Notes under the pieces: generated by a model | What the model saw: the letters and a program-made list of their open reading frames with translations, nothing else | The model's database searches: none | What the model was told of the DNA's origin: nothing | Assembly: GCA_019648995.1 (NCBI GenBank) | Contig: BLXT01000976.1 | Coordinates: 800,272 to 835,936 of the forward strand | DNA: 35,665 nt | Reading direction: 5' to 3' | Source of the DNA: Plakobranchus ocellatus | Lineage: Eukaryota; Mollusca; Gastropoda; Plakobranchidae | Shown: piece by piece, positions 29,701 through 33,445 of the stretch | Position numbering within the stretch: position 1 is the first letter of the stretch | Layout: each line of letters begins with the position of its first letter | Position numbers and translations under genes: made by a program

Positions 29701-32161
29701 ACATTCTGTCCCATGCAGATAAGATTATTAGATGAATGCATTTTCATAGACATCCTAATCTCCAATTTCACTTTTTGCATGGTGAAAATTCTTTAAGTTG
29801 CTTTCATAACTGATTACCTCCTTATCAGATTTTACAACAACCTTTGAAATACAATTTTAAAAAACAAAAGATTATTCTGGGTAAACCTTAAGTAAACCTT
29901 GTATGACTTTTTTCACTAACATAAATGTAAAGATGTGTACACACCACAATGTCTTGTAGTTCTAGGCCAGAGCGAGACATGAGCATGACTGTGACCGCCC
30001 TGAGCAGTTTTTCTGTGTCTCCTAAACCAATGGTGAGACTAATGAGGGCAGAGCAGGCCAGAGAGGACATGGATAAATTAACTTCACTCATGGTTTTGGT
30101 TCCAGTGTTGATTGCAAGGTCCATTAGCAAAGAAAAAAGATCCTCTGAAAAAGTCAGGAAAAAAATTTGAAAATGCTTTTGGGCACTGATAGCTTAAAGA
30201 GTGGTTTAAGAAAAATAGCAGATGAGGGTGACTTTTTACCACAAGAAGGATAAAAGTAATATCTCTCCAAAGACATCATTTGCAAAATATGAGTAGGTTA
30301 AAAACTTTCTTCTTAAGTCTTACTAAAGAGGAAGTACTATTTGGAAGAAATGGGCTTTATTACCTCAATAGACATCACCTGCAGTTAATTTTTCTTTACA
30401 CAGCTAGATCAAGGAAATTTACTCCTAAATCTATAATTAAGATTTTTGTTGTTTTGTTTTGTTTTTATTATTCAGAACAACAATTAAGTAAAAGAGTTGA
30501 ACATGAAGTATCAAAATATAAATACTTTTTTCTTTGAATATTTACATTTTTGAAATTTAGGGAAAGAATGGTAACTATCTTTGAAATCAAGTTCCCAAAG
30601 AGGAGGTAAATGAATTTTCCTCTCACTCTCATTTTAAAAGACTTACCCACTATTTCAGGGGGTTCCTTCTTCATGCCTTCTGGTTGCTGACCTTGTAGCA
30701 TGTCTAACAGTGCTCTCAGAGCCTTGATACACAGTTCAGGATATTGGTGACGTGATTCTCTCACAAGCTCGAACACTGAGCTTAAACCCAAGCCCACAAT
30801 CTGTAAGATACCATTCTTGTTAACATTTTTCTAACATTCATAAAAGACAAATATATTTTTCTATAAATACCTTGGCAATCACGAAACTTAGTAAAATGAA
30901 TACTACGAATTTGAAATCTAGCGTTTTGCCACGAACCTGGCCATGAAATATAAAATTCTAAATTTTTTTTTAGTTTCAAAACAGTGTTATTACCATTAAC
31001 AATGAAATTACAGCCTTCGTAAACATCACCACTCCATTTAAATAAAAGCCAACAAATTTTAAATTAGCAAATTACAACAAAAAAAAATGCAAAAAAACCT
31101 TTGGAATTTTGATTTGAAAATCTTTTCCTTTCTCATCACTCTCCTCATCACTGTCAGTATCAGAGTCTGTATTTGTATTTGCCAGATGATAAAGACGTGT
31201 TGAATCTCTGATTGCTTGTGCAAGGACAGCTTGTCGCACAAGAGCATAAACAGCAAACATTGAGGCATTATCATGAGTGTTGATCACAGCAGTCTGAGAC
31301 TCTGGAATATCTGGGCTTTTCTCTCTCTGAAAACATTTTTTTAAAATAAGCTTTGTTTATCAATCAATCTAAAAATAAATTGAGTTTAAAAGCCTGCAGG
31401 CATGATATCACTTGCAGAGGCTGATGTCGCAGACACACAAAATCTTGGGTCGCATAAGGGAAGATTATGATTCAAGCATCTAATCTTTGATTCATCAGAT
31501 TTAAGATCTTCTGTGAGCAAAATTATGCAAACCTTTTCGCTTGTTTACCTCTCTTAAATTTAAATTTTCATTCTATCCAATGATTTCCTTAAAAGAAAAT
31601 CCAAGATACAAATTAAAATTCAAATAGATGCCTTCCTTAGAAAATAGCACAAATAGGAAGAATTAGTACCAAAACCTTTTGACACTTCCTGCAACTGCAA
31701 AGCAACTCTTGGGGAGTTTGCCCATCAAAAGGATAAATGCTCTTTATCGATTTGCCAATAACTGCTTTATGAATAAAATATTAAAATTAAAATTCGCAAT
31801 AATAAACTTTATTGTTTCAAATATTGAGTATCTATAGAATGCTGCCTTATTTTACTTAAAAGCAAATTACATATTTTTTAAAGGGTGAATGAAAATAATA
31901 ATGTTACAACATATTATGGACCTGTAAAAAGAGGAAACTGCCTGCAACAGAAAAAAAAACAAAACATAATAGTGCTATCAAAACTTACAAAAGCTTAATA
32001 CAGGTAGAAAATTTAGAACTGTGATACAAAGGAATTCAACAGACTCATAGCTCTCTTATATCTACTGAGCACTAGAATATAATTTCAAATTGCTTACCTT
32101 CTGTTTTTTCTCCTTTGATTTTGACTTCTTTTTCTTTGCCTTCTTCTTCTCAAATTTTTTT
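1130..32161 (-). CDS. MYCBP2: PHR-family giant E3 ubiquitin ligase (MYCBP2/Highwire/RPM-1 orthologue), N-terminal third, 31 exons, incomplete at both ends
   Basis: Known family role: a very large RING-type ubiquitin ligase that works with an Fbxo45/FSN-1-type F-box protein, acts in axons and synapses, and limits DLK-type MAP kinase signalling. Seen here: 31 minus-strand exons whose translations follow the family in order. They give a Lys-rich start, a helical N-terminal region, RCC1-type repeats ([46 protein letters not shown]), a Cys-rich CTGYG...CGCG segment, a conserved LDPVYDVLW stretch, and the first PHR domain ([22 protein letters not shown]). Exon phases are compatible at all testable joins. 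About 1,240 codons are present, where the family usually has 3,500-5,000, so the second PHR domain, RCR and RING lie outside the window. The start codon is unresolved, and an N gap interrupts the linker after the Cys-rich part. Assignment to the family is very secure; the symbol is by orthology. Confidence 0.96.
1310..1385. repeat. Perfect 38-bp tandem duplication
   Basis: Two identical 38-base units (1310-1347 and 1348-1385), starting CTGTTATACTAATATCAATC and ending in a T run plus CCAAATT. They lie in the intron about 85 bases before the acceptor of exon 31. The perfect identity implies a recent slippage or duplication event. Confidence 0.97.
1862..1945 (-). CDS. MYCBP2: PHR ligase exon 30: first PHR domain end, [16 protein letters not shown]
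   Basis: Encodes [20 protein letters not shown] and QIPQLLY, the closing strand of the first PHR domain. Acceptor CCATTAG, donor GTAAGA. Confidence 0.98.
2368..2502 (-). CDS. MYCBP2: PHR ligase exon 29: first PHR domain, [12 protein letters not shown]...[13 protein letters not shown]
   Basis: Encodes [19 protein letters not shown] and [19 protein letters not shown], near-identical to the family. Acceptor TACATAG, donor GTGAGT. Where vertebrates have DDG before VVF, the join to exon 30 here gives EDS. Confidence 0.98.
2726..2817 (-). CDS. MYCBP2: PHR ligase exon 28: first PHR domain, continued
   Basis: Encodes [20 protein letters not shown] and [10 protein letters not shown], matching LFELGPDGGDHETDGDLLAETD. 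Acceptor GTTACAG, donor GTATTA; two trailing bases give Arg with exon 29. Confidence 0.97.
3244..3371 (-). CDS. MYCBP2: PHR ligase exon 27: first PHR domain, [16 protein letters not shown]
   Basis: Encodes [20 protein letters not shown], then [20 protein letters not shown], the central PHR-domain motifs. Acceptor TGATAG, donor GTAAGC; ends in phase 0. Confidence 0.98.
3943..4068 (-). CDS. MYCBP2: PHR ligase exon 26: [16 protein letters not shown], entry to first PHR domain
   Basis: Encodes [20 protein letters not shown] and [17 protein letters not shown]. The KVYSKEDYSVVNRFES string opens the first PHR beta-sandwich domain in this family. Acceptor TTTCAG, donor GTGAG; the A it leaves joins GT of exon 27 to give Ser. 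Confidence 0.98.
4521..4690 (-). CDS. MYCBP2: PHR ligase exon 25
   Basis: 56 codons: [41 protein letters not shown]. It corresponds to NTRELWCYNAVV through SPELALPTGSRALTTRSHAALHILG. Acceptor TTTCAG, donor GTGGGT. Confidence 0.97.
5129..5203 (-). CDS. MYCBP2: PHR ligase exon 24: [11 protein letters not shown]
   Basis: Encodes [20 protein letters not shown], then DVLW, matching [21 protein letters not shown]. Acceptor CTAACAG, donor GTAAAC; two trailing G bases join C of exon 25 to give Gly. Confidence 0.97.
6139..6158 (+). repeat. Poly-G run
   Basis: Seven G, one C, then ten or so G in an AT-rich intron between exons 23 and 24. It could fold as a G-quadruplex, and its length is prone to sequencing error. 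Confidence 0.7.
6258..6336 (-). CDS. MYCBP2: PHR ligase exon 23
   Basis: Encodes [20 protein letters not shown] and DGNCK, matching LVPASISEPPPFKCLLINKVDGSCK. Acceptor TTTGCAG; donor GTTATT is weak. Its upstream intron carries the older of the two LINE insertions. Confidence 0.95.
6452..6469. repeat. Target-site duplication of LINE copy 1 (left)
   Basis: CTTCTTTGATTTTACAAT, repeated exactly at 7144-7161 on the other side of the LINE fragment. Confidence 0.85.
6470..7143 (-). mobile_element. 5'-truncated RTE-like LINE 3' end (copy 1), with a premature stop
   Basis: Minus-strand sequence encodes the C-terminal end of a non-LTR reverse transcriptase: [68 protein letters not shown]. The frame ends in TGA that merges with a (TGA)n 3' tail, as in RTE-type elements with almost no 3' UTR. 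An 18-bp direct repeat (6452-6469 and 7144-7161) flanks it as a target-site duplication. One Trp codon (TGG) of copy 2 is TAG here, splitting the frame. Confidence 0.93.
7144..7161. repeat. Target-site duplication of LINE copy 1 (right)
   Basis: Exact 18-base partner of 6452-6469. It falls at the 5'-truncated end of the LINE, next to codons that still read as plausible LINE protein, so a few bases may be shared by chance. Confidence 0.85.
7360..7491 (-). CDS. MYCBP2: PHR ligase exon 22: [11 protein letters not shown] segment
   Basis: Encodes [20 protein letters not shown], then [20 protein letters not shown], nearly identical to [24 protein letters not shown] of the vertebrate protein. Acceptor AAACAG, donor GTATGT. 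Confidence 0.98.
8045..8138 (-). CDS. MYCBP2: PHR ligase exon 21
   Basis: Encodes [20 protein letters not shown] and [12 protein letters not shown], matching KGQLGRPILDVPYWNAKPAPMPNIG. Acceptor TTTTAG, donor GTAAGC. Confidence 0.95.
9137..9251 (-). CDS. MYCBP2: PHR ligase exon 20: RCC1 repeat [21 protein letters not shown]
   Basis: Encodes [20 protein letters not shown], then [18 protein letters not shown], matching VTAGSNHTAVLLMDGQVFTFG. Acceptor GGTTTAG; donor GTTCAT is weak, but phase 0 joins exon 21 correctly. Confidence 0.97.
9513..9594 (-). CDS. MYCBP2: PHR ligase exon 19: RCC1 repeat [18 protein letters not shown]
   Basis: Encodes [20 protein letters not shown] and QGDTKV, a textbook RCC1 repeat unit equal to ENGDVYTFGYGQHGQLGHGD. 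Acceptor TTTTGTAG, donor GTATGA; two trailing bases give Arg with exon 20. Confidence 0.98.
10161..10280 (-). CDS. MYCBP2: PHR ligase exon 18: start of second RCC1-type block
   Basis: Encodes [19 protein letters not shown] and [13 protein letters not shown], the counterpart of VQVSCGFHHSVVL. The acceptor is either AATCAG (used here) or two bases later. The donor GTCTGC is poor at position +3, but the split Val codon with exon 19 is required by family alignment. Confidence 0.85.
11120..11740. repeat. GA-rich microsatellite/minisatellite cluster
   Basis: Several long (GA)n tracts (the largest at about 11221-11266, 11396-11454, 11562-11596 and 11702-11739) interleaved with diverged spacer units. 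A spacer starting AAAGAGTGA...ACTGAGAGA and ending GAAACAGAG occurs three times (from about 11168, 11277 and 11349). Purine-only strand asymmetry persists over some 600 bases. Confidence 0.97.
11453..11701. repeat. 142-bp tandem duplication inside the GA cluster
   Basis: The spacer beginning GAACATCAGAACATTGCC and ending AAGAAAAGACT occurs at 11453-11560 and 11595-11701. The two are identical except for one base in an A run, and each is followed by a (GA)n tract. Near-identity implies a recent duplication. Confidence 0.97.
11909..12110. repeat. Dispersed repeat, copy 2 (partner 95-300)
   Basis: Diverged copy of 95-300. The most similar part is 12018-12100, with CAACCTTTGATTTCTTTGAT and GCCGACATGGTAAGC. 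Family unknown. Confidence 0.7.
12233..13172. other. Assembly gap (940 N)
   Basis: A run of N flanked on the left by T-rich then G-rich homopolymer (TTTTTTTTTTGGGGGG) and on the right by a poly-A run. Such edges suggest low-quality or collapsed sequence. In vertebrates the PHR protein carries roughly 100 residues (a charged helical linker) between the parts encoded by exons 17 and 18, so missing exon sequence here is plausible. Confidence 0.99.
13207..13325 (-). CDS. MYCBP2: PHR ligase exon 17: Cys-rich segment, part 2, beside the assembly gap
   Basis: Encodes [20 protein letters not shown] and [18 protein letters not shown], matching CGCGSGESGCAVCGCCKACA and the RGILDAV helix. I end it at a strong GTGAGT donor (13206-13205). 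The frame also stays open to the gap edge (leucine-rich, then poly-Phe from a T run), so a longer exon reaching into the N run cannot be excluded. The acceptor AACAAG is short of pyrimidines nearby. Confidence 0.85.
13943..14054 (-). CDS. MYCBP2: PHR ligase exon 16: Cys-rich segment, part 1
   Basis: Encodes [20 protein letters not shown], then [16 protein letters not shown], conserving every cysteine of the family CMxCxxCxxCTGYGxxC pattern, likely metal binding. Acceptor TCACAG, donor GTGAGT; ends with AT of a split codon. A decayed partial copy of this exon lies just upstream (about 14158-14345). Confidence 0.97.
14023..14345. repeat. Tandem duplication that copied the 5' part of exon 16
   Basis: Unit A (14023-14157) includes the first part of exon 16 and its acceptor. 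Unit B (14158-14345) repeats the exon piece CATACACACTTCCTGAACCC plus ACTT, and later the flanking CACATTTTTAAGGAAAC and GATAAATCCAAGACGC blocks. Unit B carries about 52 extra bases. In unit B the acceptor has changed to a non-functional ACAAGTAAAG-like sequence and the exon's 3' half is missing, so it is a pseudo-exon. Confidence 0.9.
14594..14662 (-). CDS. MYCBP2: PHR ligase exon 15: acidic linker
   Basis: 23 codons, [20 protein letters not shown] then APG, matching the acidic stretch that precedes the Cys-rich segment in MYCBP2 (AMDEDLEEELDEKD...CPPG). Acceptor CTTTCAG, donor GTAAGA. Confidence 0.93.
15052..15213 (-). CDS. MYCBP2: PHR ligase exon 14: RCC1 repeat with [10 protein letters not shown]-type motif
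   Basis: Encodes [20 protein letters not shown] and [14 protein letters not shown], a canonical RCC1 repeat (G-K-A-H ... G-x-V-Y-x-F-G). Acceptor GACTAG, donor GTAAGT. Confidence 0.98.
15553..15720 (-). CDS. MYCBP2: PHR ligase exon 13: basic linker and RCC1-type GELFMFGKD repeat
   Basis: Encodes [20 protein letters not shown], then a [20 protein letters not shown] block ending [13 protein letters not shown]. The basic linker and NNGSSSVISKDGELYMFGKD-type repeat are family hallmarks. Acceptor TGTACAG, donor GTGAGA. Confidence 0.98.
15721..20234. other. Longest intron in the window (4.5 kb, between exons 12 and 13)
   Basis: The flanking exons join in phase (G plus GA) and are contiguous in the family, so no PHR exon is expected here. 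It holds the unrecognised frame at 17203-17375 and short related stretches at about 17929 and 19659 (GCAAC..TTGAAATCAGTGACTT). The rest is AT-rich sequence without recognised features. Confidence 0.7.
17203..17375 (-). pseudogene. Unrecognised coding-like frame in the large intron
   Basis: A 57-codon minus-strand frame begins after a stop at about 17390 and reads [57 protein letters not shown] different frame just upstream adds LSDKDECP, suggesting a frameshifted longer coding sequence. Composition looks like protein rather than intron. I do not recognise the family. Confidence 0.35.
20235..20445 (-). CDS. MYCBP2: PHR ligase exon 12: RCC1-like repeat, [21 protein letters not shown]
   Basis: 70 codons of the RCC1-like domain: [55 protein letters not shown]. 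This is one of the best conserved stretches in the family. Acceptor GATCAG, donor GTGAGT; the final G joins GA of exon 13 to give Gly. Confidence 0.98.
20764..20840 (-). CDS. MYCBP2: PHR ligase exon 11: small RCC1-type exon
   Basis: A 77-base exon encoding [20 protein letters not shown] then TVGGK, the counterpart of STGFDEESAILGAGREFALMKTANGK. It was found because exons 10 and 12 left this family segment unaccounted for. Acceptor TTTTTGAAG, donor GTATGA; ends in phase 0. Confidence 0.9.
21600..21747 (-). CDS. MYCBP2: PHR ligase exon 10: [11 protein letters not shown]...[10 protein letters not shown]
   Basis: 49 codons with [35 protein letters not shown], aligning to DDGFVVRIFATS and LKLARKCLHACGISLFDL. 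Acceptor TTCATTCAG, donor GTAAAA. A GTTTAA further downstream is an alternative donor, but only the chosen one joins the next exon in phase (G plus TG gives Val). Confidence 0.92.
21748..23431. other. Intron between exons 9 and 10
   Basis: AT-rich; holds the SINE-like element at 22650-22830. No other feature recognised. Confidence 0.6.
22650..22830 (-). mobile_element. Second tRNA-derived SINE-like element
   Basis: On the minus strand from about 22830: a tRNA-like head with A box TGGCTCATCTGG (22821-22810) and a degenerate B box GGTTAAAATCC (22777-22767). The body contains a perfect 7-bp hairpin (ACCCATC-TAGT-GATGGGT). It is more GC-rich than its surroundings. Ends are approximate and I found no clear target-site duplication, so it is older than the 27947-28106 copy or differently bounded. 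Confidence 0.65.
23432..23502 (-). CDS. MYCBP2: PHR ligase exon 9: [17 protein letters not shown]
   Basis: Short exon encoding [20 protein letters not shown], matching the family pattern ILFTDGEYINQIA. Acceptor TTTTCAG; donor GTTAAG is below consensus. Ends in phase 0, as the next exon requires. Confidence 0.92.
23833..23929 (-). CDS. MYCBP2: PHR ligase exon 8
   Basis: Encodes [20 protein letters not shown] and a [12 protein letters not shown] tail. It corresponds to vertebrate GYLLYRDVNNHSMTAIRISPETL. Acceptor GTTAACAG, donor GTACGT; leaves one G. Confidence 0.92.
24229..24259 (-). repeat. Fragment identical to the 3' tail of the SINE at 27947-28106
   Basis: 31 bases match 27962-27992 exactly (GTATATAGCCAGTCCACAAC...), again next to a T run on the low-coordinate side. 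The neighbouring sequence differs, so only the tail module is shared. It is followed by a small inverted repeat, ATTCGAC-TGA-GTCGAAT. Confidence 0.8.
24474..24809 (+). CDS. Unclassified 111-codon frame, possibly a transposase N-terminal remnant
   Basis: An uninterrupted plus-strand frame in a PHR-gene intron with varied, coding-like composition: [16 protein letters not shown], then [20 protein letters not shown]. The acidic start and the FxWxxxxxxxxNPVxW pattern resemble N-terminal regions of piggyBac-type transposases, but I see no catalytic motif. It could equally be an unrelated fragment. Confidence 0.35.
   Translation: MKWLVPMTPHPPAKILTDTIIAGSSCSEFDLYLSGDKDGANGAQVASTARSKTNSPISGLGMPATDQGVSDFQWQYLIEEKDLNPVEWKINCSPKIKGVMSNEKKMKNNTP
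25113..25309 (-). pseudogene. Orphan exon resembling the C-terminus of alanine dehydrogenase
   Basis: A minus-strand frame after a good acceptor (TTTTTTTCCAG) reads [19 protein letters not shown], then [14 protein letters not shown], and continues to a stop at about 25113. GLTKGLN(T/V)Y...PIAEPF is the pattern near the end of alanine dehydrogenases. No other exon of such a gene is visible nearby. The PHR exons on either side (7 and 8) join in phase without it, so it is not a PHR exon. Likely a relocated gene fragment; the family assignment is tentative. Confidence 0.4.
25421..25929 (-). mobile_element. 5'-truncated RTE-like LINE 3' end (copy 2), frame intact
   Basis: Same family as 6470-7143, with only about four differences across the shared ~500 bases. 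The reverse-transcriptase C-terminus stays open ([39 protein letters not shown]) and ends in the (TGA)n tail. It is truncated at a different 5' point. An 11-bp target-site duplication (TCTTTCAATAT at 25410-25420 and 25930-25940) shows an independent insertion. High identity indicates recent activity. Confidence 0.93.
26163..26228 (-). CDS. MYCBP2: PHR ligase exon 7: short 22-codon exon
   Basis: 22 codons ([20 protein letters not shown] followed by two Ala), phase 0 at both ends. Sequence is poorly conserved but fits between GSGYGGTIK and the following GKLLCKWD with perfect phase. Acceptor TATACAG and donor GTAAGT are strong. Confidence 0.85.
26542..26730. repeat. Diverged direct repeat, offset 121 bases
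   Basis: The block starting AGAAAATCCCGTTTTG at 26542 recurs at 26663 (AGAAAATCCCATTTTG), and both continue into GAGACCTG...AGACAATATTTAA. A plus-strand frame over the second copy ([20 protein letters not shown]) looks coding-like but is broken around it. Probably the remains of an unidentified repeat. Confidence 0.65.
27565..27677 (-). CDS. MYCBP2: PHR ligase exon 6: [12 protein letters not shown] segment
   Basis: Encodes [20 protein letters not shown] then SGYGGTIK, matching vertebrate DGLYKIGSGYSGT. This is the start of the beta-rich region that leads into the RCC1-like domain. Acceptor AATCCAG, donor GTGAAA; ends in phase 0. Confidence 0.96.
27932..27946. repeat. Target-site duplication of SINE (left)
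   Basis: CAGGGGAGAGTGAAA, exact copy of 28107-28121. Confidence 0.95.
27947..28106 (-). mobile_element. tRNA-derived SINE with perfect 15-bp target-site duplication
   Basis: GC-rich 160-base insert in an AT-rich intron. On the minus strand it has a tRNA-like head with A box TGGCACAGTGGCTAG (28096-28082) and B box GGGTCGAGCCCC (28043-28032). A unique body follows, then a tail CTGGCTATATAC followed by A-rich sequence. The direct repeat CAGGGGAGAGTGAAA sits at 27932-27946 and 28107-28121. A perfect duplication and intact pol III boxes suggest a young copy. Confidence 0.93.
28107..28121. repeat. Target-site duplication of SINE (right)
   Basis: CAGGGGAGAGTGAAA, exact copy of 27932-27946. Confidence 0.95.
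28349..28484 (-). CDS. MYCBP2: PHR ligase exon 5: [13 protein letters not shown] segment
   Basis: Encodes [19 protein letters not shown] then [11 protein letters not shown], matching the family motif SLQRSVQAVLVGK...DWF. Acceptor TTTTACAG, donor GTAAAA; starts in phase 0 and leaves one G for the next exon. Confidence 0.96.
28485..29944. other. Intron between exons 4 and 5
   Basis: Holds the MITE-like inverted repeats (29207-29645). No coding sequence recognised. Confidence 0.6.
29207..29645. repeat. Candidate MITE-like element bounded by 12-bp inverted repeats
   Basis: CAGAGCTGCCAA at 29207-29218 is exactly inverted as TTGGCAGCTCTG at 29634-29645. The interior has no coding frame. Just outside the left end is a related inverted end (CGGCAGGTCTG), and a similar end (CAGACCTGCCAA) occurs alone at 10504-10515. 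No 8-bp target duplication is evident, so the boundary call is weak. Confidence 0.45.
29945..30144 (-). CDS. MYCBP2: PHR ligase exon 4: helical N-terminal region
   Basis: 66 codons with conserved [18 protein letters not shown] and a following leucine-rich helix ([10 protein letters not shown]), aligning to the vertebrate ALSCACLFSLVASWGET region. Acceptor TTTTTCAG, donor GTGTGT; ends in phase 0. Confidence 0.96.
30647..30800 (-). CDS. MYCBP2: PHR ligase exon 3: conserved VFELVRESR...LQGQQPEG segment
   Basis: Encodes a highly conserved block containing [18 protein letters not shown] and [19 protein letters not shown], which is nearly invariant among PHR proteins. Acceptor TTACAG, donor GTAAGT. 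Starts in phase 0 and leaves one base (G) that joins AG of the next exon to give Glu. Confidence 0.97.
31099..31326 (-). CDS. MYCBP2: PHR ligase exon 2: N-terminal helical region plus acidic stretch
   Basis: 76 codons, phase 0 at both ends. It aligns with the family segment that runs from an asparagine-rich stretch ([21 protein letters not shown]) into a Ser/Asp/Glu-rich linker ([12 protein letters not shown]) and ends FQIKIPK, the counterpart of the vertebrate IKLPK. Acceptor TTTTCAG is good; donor GTTTTTTT is weak but fixed by the conserved ending. Confidence 0.93.
32098..32161 (-). CDS. MYCBP2: PHR ligase exon 1 (first secure exon): Lys-rich basic segment
   Basis: Encodes about 21 residues, almost all Lys with Ser and Glu ([17 protein letters not shown]). 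This matches the basic, nuclear-localisation-like stretch that precedes the conserved N-terminal region in vertebrate MYCBP2. The acceptor is a long T run ending GACAG and the donor is GTAAGC. The exon starts with the last base of a split codon and ends in phase 0. Low complexity makes the alignment weak, but the next exon continues in phase. Confidence 0.75.
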
Positions 32162-33339
32162 CTGTCAAAAAAAAAAAAAAAAAGGAATAAGATAAATATT
32201 TAAATATGCGGCACTGCCCAAGACAATATTATTATATAAATTTTGTGTTAACTTTTTTTTTCACATAAAGTAGAAAAGAGGACAACGTTTAAGTTCATAT
32301 TTTCAGCAAAATATTTCACTATCCTTGCTGCAGCAATTGTCAATTTTTCTAAGTTATTTTAGCCTTAGATTAAGGCAGCATACCCCTAGTAAGCTTTAAA
32401 TTCCATGAAACTATTAAAACCTGTGAAATTTTGCTTTACCAAATCTTGTAAAATCATGTATCCTTCATAAGAAAGGTTGATTAACATGTGGTAAAAAGGT
32501 GAAAATTTATTAAGTTATACATGAAAATCTAAATATTTACAACAACAAAGAACTTCTGGGCTTATTTTGGGTTTTTTTGTTTTTTTTTTTTGGTCTAGCA
32601 TTTATGAAATGATTAAATAAAGCTACCACAATTGCATGGCATAAAGAATATTAACATGAACTATCATCAAATTATTCATCATCTGATTGTTTTAGCAAGA
32701 GTTTAAGTCAAAAACAGCAAAAGCTGAGAGTCATTTTGTAAAAAACTTTAAAGTCCCTTGTAATCAGACTCTTTTCATTATTTTTAAATTCCCTCATTAA
32801 TCTGACAATAATCTTATTCATGTTAATTATAATGGTTTTCTCAGACAGTTTTATAAAGCTTGCAGACACTTATTAAGTGCCATACGGTTCAACAACTTAA
32901 AAATGCAGTCTAGTGCTTTTGTTTCAAGTTACTCTTAATTTGGAACAATCTGAGGAATGATTTGATGCTAAAGGATAGTTTTAAAAAGCTGGGCAAGATT
33001 TCCAAATGTGCTCACAAAAAAAGTAAATTCATGACAGATAGACTGCTTCACCAACCAGTCATGTTATATCAAATGATCTCTTTTTAACATTATAACATAC
33101 ACTGTACATCATATTTTCTTCTTTAAAAATCTTGCCAAGATGCGAGCAAAACGTATGACGTACATCATGTTCTCAATCAAGATATGCTGTGTGTGATATG
33201 CAGTATTCATCAAGGTTTATTTAAAAAATCGCATGACTATCAGGAGCTGTCATAAAACAAAAATTCAAGTTTATCAATAATTTTTTCATACAACTTATAA
33301 ATCAACTCTTTTTCATTAAGAATGATCAGGTCCAGCGCA
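32162..33339. other. Sequence between exon 1 and the tentative start exon
   Basis: AT-rich, with several poly-T/A runs. I found no exon able to supply the missing two-base phase for exon 1. Confidence 0.5.
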
Positions 33340-33382
33340 CTTTTTTTTCTCTCTCGAGTCTGTTTTTCTTTGCCTTTGCCAT
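33340..33382 (-). CDS. Tentative first coding exon (MAKAKKN...) of the PHR ligase
   Basis: A minus-strand ATG at 33382 opens a short basic frame, MAKAKKNRLEREKK, followed by GTGCGC, which could be a donor. Its composition suits the Lys-rich next exon. However, it would end in phase 0, while the next exon (32098-32161) needs two bases from upstream. Joining them as they stand gives a stop codon soon after the junction. Either the homopolymer A runs are miscounted, a small exon is missing, or this is not the start. Confidence 0.25.
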
Positions 33383-33445
33383 GATGAATCCGTCAACAAG
33401 TTGGGGGGATACTATTGCTAGGAAACAATCTAGGAGGCAGTTGTA

